The notes beneath the pieces were generated by a model that worked only from the letters and a program-made list of their open reading frames with translations, was not told where the DNA came from and searched no databases. A stretch of DNA of 64,000 bases, taken from the NCBI RefSeq assembly GCF_041860085.1, contig NZ_CP124747.1, forward strand, positions 1,426,001 through 1,490,000, read 5' to 3'. The position numbers and the translations under genes are program-made. Shown in pieces: positions 1 to 7,420 of the stretch. Origin of the DNA: Schlesneria sp. DSM 10557. Its GTDB lineage: Bacteria; Planctomycetota; Planctomycetia; Planctomycetales; Planctomycetaceae. Within the stretch, counting starts at the first letter, position 1; every line of letters begins with the position of its first letter.

Positions 1-1012
1 TGGCCCCGGGCAGTTCTATATCGACCGAAAAGATCACCCCGGCCTCGGAGCTATCGTTCAAAGTCAGCGACCTCAAAATAGTCCCCTTCCGCCCTGGATC
101 GTCTTACCCAGATACTTCACCACGGGATCCCCGGCATACAAAGGCCAGTCTGCGGGCTTCCTCGGTTCCCCCTACGATCCGCTCGTTTTCAATAAGGAAA
201 CGAAAGCTTCTCTCTCCGATTCCCCCCTCACTTTAGGAGATTTGGAGCTTTCAGCCGGTATCACACGTGAACGTCTGATGGCACGTCATGACCTGTCCCG
301 TTCCCTCGGTCAGAAGTTGACCGCCGGGAATACGGCGCGTGCGGACGAGATGTTCGAACAGGCTTTCGGCATGCTGGTTACTCCTGCTGTTCGCCGGGCC
401 CTGCAGCTCGACGACGAATCGACACAGACCCGAGAGCGTTACGGCAGAAACGAATACGGACAAAGCCTGCTGATGGCGCGACGTCTGATCGAAGCAGGGG
501 TCCAGTTCGTCAACGTCTTCTGGACGTTCTTTGATTCCAAAGGCTGTCAGTTTAACCTGTGGGACAACCATGGTGTCGCCAACGACGTGTGTGGAATTGA
601 CGGTCAACTGACGGGACGGCAACAACTGACGCACCAGTACTGCACTCCCTCCTTTGATCGATCATTTTCGGCCCTGATTGAAGACCTGTCTGATCGGGGA
701 CTTCTGGACGAGACACTCGTAGCGGTGGCAGGAGAATTCGGCAGAACGCCCAAGATCAACGCTACGGCCGGACGCGATCACTGGGCACACTGTTACACAC
801 AGCTTCTTGCAGGAGGGGGCGTTCGTGGTGGGAGTATCTGGGGTGAGAGCGACGCACAAGGGGCTTATGTCGCACGCGATCCCGTCAGCCCGGACGACTT
901 CGCCGCCACCATCCTGCACGCCTTTGGCATCGATGCGGAGTCGCTGATTAAAGACAACCTGGGCAGACCTTTACCGGTCACAACGGGGCGTCCTGTCACA
1001 GCGTTGTTCTGA
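1..1012 (+). CDS. DUF1501 family exported protein, 5' end cut by window
   Basis: The frame is open from base 2 to the stop at 1010-1012, so this is the C-terminal ~336 residues of a longer gene; any in-window start codon would be false. DUF1501 proteins are Tat-exported members of the alkaline phosphatase/sulfatase superfamily, abundant in Planctomycetes and of unknown substrate. Seen here: GFLGSPYDPLV in the first 60 residues, ARRLIEAGVQFVNV in the middle, then GEFGRTPK and GRDHW near the end, which are the family landmarks. It lies 64 bp ahead of a PSD1 gene on the same strand, and DUF1501/PSD1 pairing is usual in this phylum. The signal peptide is not visible because the start is outside the window. 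Family assignment is secure, function is not. Confidence 0.9.
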   Translation, partial: GPGQFYIDRKDHPGLGAIVQSQRPQNSPLPPWIVLPRYFTTGSPAYKGQSAGFLGSPYDPLVFNKETKASLSDSPLTLGDLELSAGITRERLMARHDLSRSLGQKLTAGNTARADEMFEQAFGMLVTPAVRRALQLDDESTQTRERYGRNEYGQSLLMARRLIEAGVQFVNVFWTFFDSKGCQFNLWDNHGVANDVCGIDGQLTGRQQLTHQYCTPSFDRSFSALIEDLSDRGLLDETLVAVAGEFGRTPKINATAGRDHWAHCYTQLLAGGGVRGGSIWGESDAQGAYVARDPVSPDDFAATILHAFGIDAESLIKDNLGRPLPVTTGRPVTALF

Positions 1013-1076
1013 ATCGCCCTCATTCTGTTGTTAGCGGAAGCAAGGCTCTACGGCAGCTTAATCTGGAATCAGCGTC

Positions 1077-4000
1077 ATGCAATGGATGATCCGGCTACTT
1101 TCCGTCAACGCCTTTGTCGCAGTCGCCTCTGTCGCGGGCGCACAGGAAGTGGACTATCTGAAAGAGATTCAACCCATCCTGAAACAGCGGTGCTGGTCCT
1201 GTCACGGTGCATTACAGCAGCAGGTACAACTTCGTCTCGATACCAGGCAAAGTATGGTCAAAGGAGGAGACACCGGTCCCGCGATTGTTCCTGGACATCC
1301 CGAACAGAGCTTGCTGATAGAGCGAATCTCGTCCCCTGATCCCGCGATGCGGATGCCCACCGAAGGGGCCCCTTTATCGGCCGCTCAAATTGACTTGATC
1401 CGGAGATGGATCGAGCAGGGTGCCACGGCTCCCGCTGACGAACTCCCCGAGCCGGATCCACGAGAACACTGGGCGTTTAAAGCCCCCGTCCGACCGAAGA
1501 TTCCTGCGGTTGATTTGCCTGGTACGCCCCAGCATCCCATTGATGCGTTTATCCTGGCTGAACTTGGTCGCCATGGACTCAAGCCGGGTCCTCAAGCCGA
1601 CAAGTCCACTCTTCTACGACGTGTCTACCTGGACTTGATCGGCGTTCCGCCAACCCCCGAAGAACTGCGTCAGTTCCTGGCAGATGATTCTCTCGTCGCG
1701 TATGAAGTGGTGGTCGACCGGTTACTTCAAGACAGCCGCTATGGTGAGCGTTGGGGCCGTCACTGGCTGGATATCTGGAGATACAGCGACTGGTACGGAC
1801 GGCGATACGTCCCCGACGTCTGGAACAGCGCACCACAGGTCTGGCGCTGGCGCGACTGGGTCGTTCGTTCCCTGAACTCCGATCGTGGCTATGACTACAT
1901 GGTTCAGTCGATGATCGCCGGTGATGAAATTAACCCGGAAGAGAATGACTCCGCAGTCGCAACCGGCTATCTGATTCGCAACTGGTACGCCCTTAATCAC
2001 AACGACTGGATGCGGAGCACCGTCGAGCACACAGGGAAGGCATTCCTGGGACTCACGTTTAACTGTGCTCATTGTCATGACCATAAGTATGACCCCATCG
2101 AGCACGATGACTACTTTCGATTGCGGGCCTTCTTTGAACCGATCTCGATCAGGCAGGATCGCGTTGCAGGAGAGGTCGACCCCGGTCCCTTCCAGGAATA
2201 CAGCTATGGTGTGCTGAGAAAAATTCAGCGAAACGGAGCGGTTCGGGTGTTCGATAAAAATCCCGAAGCTCAAACCTGGTTCTACACTGGCGGTGACGAG
2301 CGGAACCGCGTGACGACGCGCGGTTCGATTACCGCAGGGGTTCCCAAGTTCCTCAGCACGTCGGAGATCAAGATCGAACCGACGACTCTTCAACCCCAGT
2401 CTTTCTATCCTGCATTACGAGACGACATCCAGCAGACACTGATTTCGGATGCGACAGCGGCGATCGCAGCAGCCGAAAAAGACCTGGAAGCAGTGAGACA
2501 GATGGGAACTGATCCGTCCCCTGAGAGCCTTCAAGAGCTGAAGGCGGCCGAAGCGGCGCTCGCCGCAGCAGAACAGGAAGCCCGGACTTCAGGTCAGCCC
2601 GGCGCTCTGACGGGCGATCAGTCCCTGGTGATGGACGCTTCAGGTGGTCGTCGTACGCTTCACAATGGCATAACGACCCTGACGACTCTTCCGACCGGCT
2701 CAACCATCGAATTCCAATTGCTGATCCTCAAAGACGCCCATTTCAATTTCCAACTGGCCAAGGATGTGGCCAAGGGACTGACAGCCGGAATGGTCGCCTT
2801 TGAAAAAGGACGAATCCTTTCCTATCAGCCGGGGTCGGTCACCGAATTCGAAGTGGGACGGTACGATTGGGGAAGTGGACAACAACGTTTTGAGGTGTCG
2901 ATTCAATTGGATCTGCCGGCAGACCGATGCGAACTGACTGTCGTCTCTCTCAGTGATCGCACCCGCCTGGCGAACAGTGTCCCCATTGCTTTAAACGGCT
3001 GGAATCCCATCGGCGACAAAACAAAAGCAATCACGTTTGACGCGCGGACGGGAAGTGTCGTCATTGTTGATGCTCTGAGAATTCTTCCTCCGATAGAAGT
3101 CGCTTCGGCAATTCATGACAGGCCGGATCCGCTGCTTGCCTTTGAATTCGAAGCCCCTGTTTACGCGAACGGCGGAGACGTCCTGGCGATTGAAGGGTGG
3201 ATGGACTCTCAGTATAGCGCCGCGCCGGCATTCTCGATGGTCTCGCGCGACTCTGCCTCTCCCGCGTTGTTCAAGGCAGGCCAGACTGTCGAACTGGCCC
3301 GTCGCAAGTTGCAACTCCCCAAAACACGTCTCGAAGCCGTCGAATCCCGATTGAGGGCAGCAAAAGCACAACTGGCCAGCATCGAAGCCAGACTGTCTGC
3401 AGAAAAGGTGAAACACGGGCTAATCAAGGTTGATGATTCCAATGAGCCCATCATTCGCGCCAGTCGGCTTGAACGGGAGGCGGCCGTCGCACAGAGCCAG
3501 GCCGACATCCTCGCACAGGAGCGGGCGATGGGAGAAGCAGAATTGAAACCGGCAACAGATGCAAACCGCGATAAGGAAATCGGTGCCGCTAAAGCGGCTC
3601 TCGCGACAGCCAGGACCGCCCTCGCCAAAGCGGAAAGCGCCCTCGCTGACTCGAGTTTATCAGACAAATATACCGCTCTCGGTCCGACCTATCCTCAAAC
3701 GAGTACCGGTCGGCGTAAGGCGTTGGCCCAGTGGCTCACCTCACGGGATAACCCGCTGACCGCGCGCGTGGCCGTGAATCACATGTGGGGTCGACATTTC
3801 CACGTACCGCTCGTGTCTTCGGTCTATGACTTTGGCCGAAACGGCAAGTTACCGACACATCCGGAACTGCTCGACTGGCTGGCCGTCGAGTTCATGGATT
3901 CGGGGTGGAGTATGCGGCGGCTGCACCGGTTGATGGTCACGAGTGAGACTTATCGCCGATCCTCATCCGCGAAAAGTGGTGGCGACAACGCCCAACTCGA

Positions 4001-4565
4001 TCCTGACAACCAGTACTACTGGCGCATGAATACAGGACGGATGGAAGCCGAGGTGGTTCGTGACAGCCTGCTGTCGACCGCGGACAAACTTGATTGGCAG
4101 ATGGGAGGCCAGTCGATCGAGAACACGGAATCACTCAAAACCTACCGACGCAGTCTGTACTACACCTTTCATCCTGAAGATGGTGGGAAAAGTCCACTGG
4201 GGGAACTCTTCGATGCTCCCGACCCGCTCGATTGCTACAGGCGAACAGAAACCATCATTCCGCAGCAGGCACTCGCTTTAACGAATAGCGACCTCGTGCA
4301 TGCAATGAGCAGCGCGATTATCCAGAAATGGCCACCGTTGAATGCCGAGCAGGGGACCGTTGACGTGGATTCGTTCATTGTCAATTCCTTCGAACGGATC
4401 CTGTCTCGCCGTCCGACCGACGTCGAAAGACAAATCTGTGCCGAATCGATTGAACGGCAAAAGAACTTACTCATTCAGGAGAATGTATCGGAACCACTGC
4501 TGAAGGCTTGTGAGAGCTTCATTCGCGCATTGTTTAACCACAATGACTTCGTCACTATTCGATAG
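1077..4565 (+). CDS. PSD1 protein: cytochrome c-like domain with DUF1549 and DUF1553
   Basis: A 1162-residue exported protein. Residues 1-22 form a signal peptide (ends VAGAQ). A cytochrome-c-like (PSCyt1) domain follows, with haem motif CWSCH at residues 39-43. DUF1549 comes next and carries a second CxxCH in FNCAHCHDHKYDP near residue 335, which is typical of the family. The central ~450 residues contain two Ala/Glu/Lys-rich stretches that look like coiled coils (about residues 455-500 and 740-860) around a beta-rich part. DUF1553 occupies the last ~300 residues (RVAVNHMWGRHF, ending QKNLL...FIRALFNHNDFV). Such proteins are thought to be periplasmic c-type cytochromes working with DUF1501 partners; the reaction is unknown. 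It sits between a DUF1501 gene and a beta-propeller gene, probably in one operon. Start chosen for the signal peptide. Confidence 0.9.
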   Translation: MQWMIRLLSVNAFVAVASVAGAQEVDYLKEIQPILKQRCWSCHGALQQQVQLRLDTRQSMVKGGDTGPAIVPGHPEQSLLIERISSPDPAMRMPTEGAPLSAAQIDLIRRWIEQGATAPADELPEPDPREHWAFKAPVRPKIPAVDLPGTPQHPIDAFILAELGRHGLKPGPQADKSTLLRRVYLDLIGVPPTPEELRQFLADDSLVAYEVVVDRLLQDSRYGERWGRHWLDIWRYSDWYGRRYVPDVWNSAPQVWRWRDWVVRSLNSDRGYDYMVQSMIAGDEINPEENDSAVATGYLIRNWYALNHNDWMRSTVEHTGKAFLGLTFNCAHCHDHKYDPIEHDDYFRLRAFFEPISIRQDRVAGEVDPGPFQEYSYGVLRKIQRNGAVRVFDKNPEAQTWFYTGGDERNRVTTRGSITAGVPKFLSTSEIKIEPTTLQPQSFYPALRDDIQQTLISDATAAIAAAEKDLEAVRQMGTDPSPESLQELKAAEAALAAAEQEARTSGQPGALTGDQSLVMDASGGRRTLHNGITTLTTLPTGSTIEFQLLILKDAHFNFQLAKDVAKGLTAGMVAFEKGRILSYQPGSVTEFEVGRYDWGSGQQRFEVSIQLDLPADRCELTVVSLSDRTRLANSVPIALNGWNPIGDKTKAITFDARTGSVVIVDALRILPPIEVASAIHDRPDPLLAFEFEAPVYANGGDVLAIEGWMDSQYSAAPAFSMVSRDSASPALFKAGQTVELARRKLQLPKTRLEAVESRLRAAKAQLASIEARLSAEKVKHGLIKVDDSNEPIIRASRLEREAAVAQSQADILAQERAMGEAELKPATDANRDKEIGAAKAALATARTALAKAESALADSSLSDKYTALGPTYPQTSTGRRKALAQWLTSRDNPLTARVAVNHMWGRHFHVPLVSSVYDFGRNGKLPTHPELLDWLAVEFMDSGWSMRRLHRLMVTSETYRRSSSAKSGGDNAQLDPDNQYYWRMNTGRMEAEVVRDSLLSTADKLDWQMGGQSIENTESLKTYRRSLYYTFHPEDGGKSPLGELFDAPDPLDCYRRTETIIPQQALALTNSDLVHAMSSAIIQKWPPLNAEQGTVDVDSFIVNSFERILSRRPTDVERQICAESIERQKNLLIQENVSEPLLKACESFIRALFNHNDFVTIR

Positions 4566-4687
4566 GCTGCCAAATGCTTCCCGTCGATGACAAATCCTTT
4601 ATAAGGGACTTCCCCGCCAGCCCGCCGATTCCTGGCGTAGGGCAGCGGGGGAGTTCGCGTGCGTTGAGGAACGACGGCGACAGGACG

Positions 4688-5824
4688 ATGTCTCGTCGAG
4701 GTGCCATGAAATGCGGTCTTGCATTCATGACGACTGCTGCGGCCACGAGTATCAATACCCGGCGAGTCAGTGCCAGTGATCCACCAGGTACACGCGGCAT
4801 CGGTGATGTTGAGACACCCACCTTCTATCGACGCGATATTGGCACTTCGCCGGGCCGAATGCACGAACCTACAGCGGGACAGGATGGGAACATCTGGACG
4901 AGTCCGCTTGACGGAAGCCTGTGGCAATACCACACCCGTTCGGGCAAGACCACGATCCATGATCTGCACCAATTGACGGGTGAAGAGTGGTCTGGTCGTC
5001 ATTTATGGCCAATCGCTTATAAAAACAAAGTCTATCTCTGCACACCTGGTCTTTCCCATCTGACAGTCTGGGACCGGGAAACGAATCAGGTTTCACGGCA
5101 TCCCATTCCCTATGAAAATCCTGCTGTCTATGGCGGATTCGTCGATCGGCGGAGTTCTCGCATTTATTTTTATGACACGAAGCACGCCAGCGTTCTCGAA
5201 TGGGAGCCCGATTCTGAAACAGGACAATCGTTTCCCTGCCCTTACAAGCTTTCCGGCACGCTCTATATGACGTTTGAAGAGTTCGAGCGCCGAGAAATCT
5301 GGGGCAGTACCTACACAGGAAACGACATCGTTCGGTTTGATCTCGATTCCCGCACCTGGACGGGTCACTTTCAGTCCCCGGAACCGGAGGCAACCCCGAG
5401 TGCCGGTAGTAAAGTCTTCGGCGAAACTCTGTACTGTAGTGATCATCTGAAGGGTCGAATCCTTCCCCTCAACGTCACCACGGGTGAATGGGGTTCCCCC
5501 ATCAAGGTCCCCGGGTTTGGCAAGTGGTATGGGTACCTCAGCGGAGGATGGTACTTCCGCGGCAGGCTCTACATCTGCCATTCCACCTGGACGGGGGGAA
5601 ATGGATCGCTGGATGGTGAACCTCATCACTTTATTGGTACCTGGACTGTCTTTGATCCCATGACACAAGGGTTTTCTCGATTGGAAATCCCGACTCTGCC
5701 CAGTGAAGAGCGCAAGTACCTGATGTCGGACTACTGTGCCATTTTTGAAGACGAGCTTTTTATCCTCGCTGTGAACAAGTTTGATCCTCAAACGGTCATC
5801 GTCCTTCAAACTCGACCGATCTAA
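4688..5824 (+). CDS. Exported beta-propeller protein (Vgb/SMP-30-like fold), function unknown
   Basis: About 378 residues from the ATG at 4688. The frame is open 38 codons further up (ATG 4574), but only the 4688 start gives a twin-arginine-like signal (MSRRGAMKCGLAF, then TTAAAT) after a GAGGA-type ribosome site. The mature part consists of repeats of the form DGNIWTSPLDGSLWQY, GKTTIHDL, VYLCTPGLSHLTVWD, and WGSTYTGNDIVRFD. These are typical of streptogramin-lyase-like and SMP-30-like propellers. No catalytic signature is obvious. It is flanked by PSD1 and DUF1501 genes, so it may bind or sense a substrate for that exported set. The fold is inferred from repeat texture, not from a recognised full-length family. 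Confidence 0.7.
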   Translation: MSRRGAMKCGLAFMTTAAATSINTRRVSASDPPGTRGIGDVETPTFYRRDIGTSPGRMHEPTAGQDGNIWTSPLDGSLWQYHTRSGKTTIHDLHQLTGEEWSGRHLWPIAYKNKVYLCTPGLSHLTVWDRETNQVSRHPIPYENPAVYGGFVDRRSSRIYFYDTKHASVLEWEPDSETGQSFPCPYKLSGTLYMTFEEFERREIWGSTYTGNDIVRFDLDSRTWTGHFQSPEPEATPSAGSKVFGETLYCSDHLKGRILPLNVTTGEWGSPIKVPGFGKWYGYLSGGWYFRGRLYICHSTWTGGNGSLDGEPHHFIGTWTVFDPMTQGFSRLEIPTLPSEERKYLMSDYCAIFEDELFILAVNKFDPQTVIVLQTRPI

Positions 5825-5874
5825 GATCACGGACTTCATTCCACTGACTGATGCGGAACGACAGGAATCTGAGA

Positions 5875-7368
5875 ATGCCACAACCCAATAACGATCACTG
5901 TGACTGCCAGACTGACCGACGCTCACGACGCGCATTTCTTTCCGATATCGGCCTTGGATTCACAGGTCTCGCACTGGGTTCGATGCTGGCCGATGACGGT
6001 GTCGTCCGAGCAAAAGAATCCTCTGACGGCGTTCTCGGAGTCCACACTCCTCCGCGGGCGAAATCCGTCATCTGGATCTTCCTTTCGGGGGGATACAGCC
6101 ACGTCGAAACATTTGATCCCAAGCCGGCTCTGAATACGTACGCGGGCATGACGTTCGACAAAACGCCGCTGGAAAACCCCCTGAATTCCAAGCTGCACCA
6201 GAAGCGATTCCGCTCTGTTGCGGCAGAAGAAATCAATATTCGGGATGTCTATCCGACCATTTACCCCATGCAGGTCGGCTGGAAGAAGCACGGTGACAGC
6301 GGCATCGAAGTCACTGACTGGTGGCCGCACCTGTCAAAATACGTCGACGATCTCTGCTTCGTCCGAAACATGTGGACGACCGACAACGACCACGCGGCCG
6401 AAAACCAGATCCACACGGGTCGACATCGGCTGGATGAACCGCAACCCAGTGTGGGGGCATGGGCGCACTACGGACTTGGATCGCTCAATGACAACCTGCC
6501 CAAGTTCGCTGTACTGGGAGGCCCGACCAGGTCCGACACGAGACAGTCGATCGATTCTCTCTATCTTGGTCCCCAATACGCAGGTGTGCCCCTCGCACTG
6601 GACCCCAAAAGTCCATTGCCTTTCGGGCTGCGACAGGCGAATCAGACTTTCGAGCAACAGCGTCAAGAGTTTGAATTGATCAACCGGCTCAATGGACTGA
6701 CTGCAGTCGAATACCCTGAAGATCAGCAGTTGCAGGCACGGATTCGTTCCTATGAGCTGGCGTTCCGTATGCAAGCGGCCGTCCCCGAAGCGATCGATTT
6801 TGCTCACGAAACCGAAGCCACGCAGAAGCTGTACGGTTTGGACAACGATGCCACAAAGCTTGCCGGCCAGCGGCTCCTCGCAGCCCGACGGCTGGTCGAG
6901 CGCGGTGTTCGATTCGTTCAGGTCTACCCTTCAGCGTATGGTGTCTGGGACTCTCACCAGAAGTTGAAAGAAAACCACACCCGCCTGTGTGCCACCGTCG
7001 ATCTACCAGTCGCAGGCCTCATCCAGGATATGAAGCAACGAGGACTTCTTGAGGAAACCGTCGTAGTCTTCTGCACGGAATTCGGCAGAACCCCGGGACT
7101 TGAACTCCGTGGGGGCGGCACCGATGGACGTGACCATCACCCCAACGGCTTTACGATCTGGCTGGCGGGAGCGGGAATCAAGCAGGGTTATGTGCACGGG
7201 GCGACGGATGAACTCGGTTATCACGCCCTCGGTGAAGGGCACTACGTTACCGACCTGCACGCAACGGTGCTGCACCTGCTGGGACTCGACAGCCATAAGC
7301 TTGAGTACCCTGGTCGCAAACGACTGGAAATCGATTATGGAGAAGTGATTCACGACGTCTTGACCTGA
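5875..7368 (+). CDS. DUF1501 family Tat-exported protein
   Basis: About 497 residues. I prefer the ATG at 5875 over 5851 because AGGA precedes it at a normal distance and it still leaves the full twin-arginine signal (DRRSRRAFLSDIGLGFTG). Family landmarks are visible: VIWIFLSGGYSHVETFDPK near residue 70, NMWTTDNDHAAENQIHTG near 180, ARRLVERGVRFVQV near 345, then CTEFGRTPG and GRDHHPNGF. The C-terminal segment reaches LHLLGLDSHKLEYPGRKRL, so the protein is full length. DUF1501 proteins share the alkaline-phosphatase-like fold, but their activity is not established. It lies 52 bp before the pentahaem cytochrome gene on the same strand, probably one transcript. Confidence 0.92.
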   Translation: MPQPNNDHCDCQTDRRSRRAFLSDIGLGFTGLALGSMLADDGVVRAKESSDGVLGVHTPPRAKSVIWIFLSGGYSHVETFDPKPALNTYAGMTFDKTPLENPLNSKLHQKRFRSVAAEEINIRDVYPTIYPMQVGWKKHGDSGIEVTDWWPHLSKYVDDLCFVRNMWTTDNDHAAENQIHTGRHRLDEPQPSVGAWAHYGLGSLNDNLPKFAVLGGPTRSDTRQSIDSLYLGPQYAGVPLALDPKSPLPFGLRQANQTFEQQRQEFELINRLNGLTAVEYPEDQQLQARIRSYELAFRMQAAVPEAIDFAHETEATQKLYGLDNDATKLAGQRLLAARRLVERGVRFVQVYPSAYGVWDSHQKLKENHTRLCATVDLPVAGLIQDMKQRGLLEETVVVFCTEFGRTPGLELRGGGTDGRDHHPNGFTIWLAGAGIKQGYVHGATDELGYHALGEGHYVTDLHATVLHLLGLDSHKLEYPGRKRLEIDYGEVIHDVLT

Positions 7369-7420
7369 TTGACAACAAGATCCGGCCAAGCGCATGGCCC
7401 TCGTCGAGCGGAAGGCGACA

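Noticed and set aside
5093-5935. 280-codon open frame on the minus strand
   Set aside because: Overlaps the propeller gene and the start of DUF1501; no coding features of its own.
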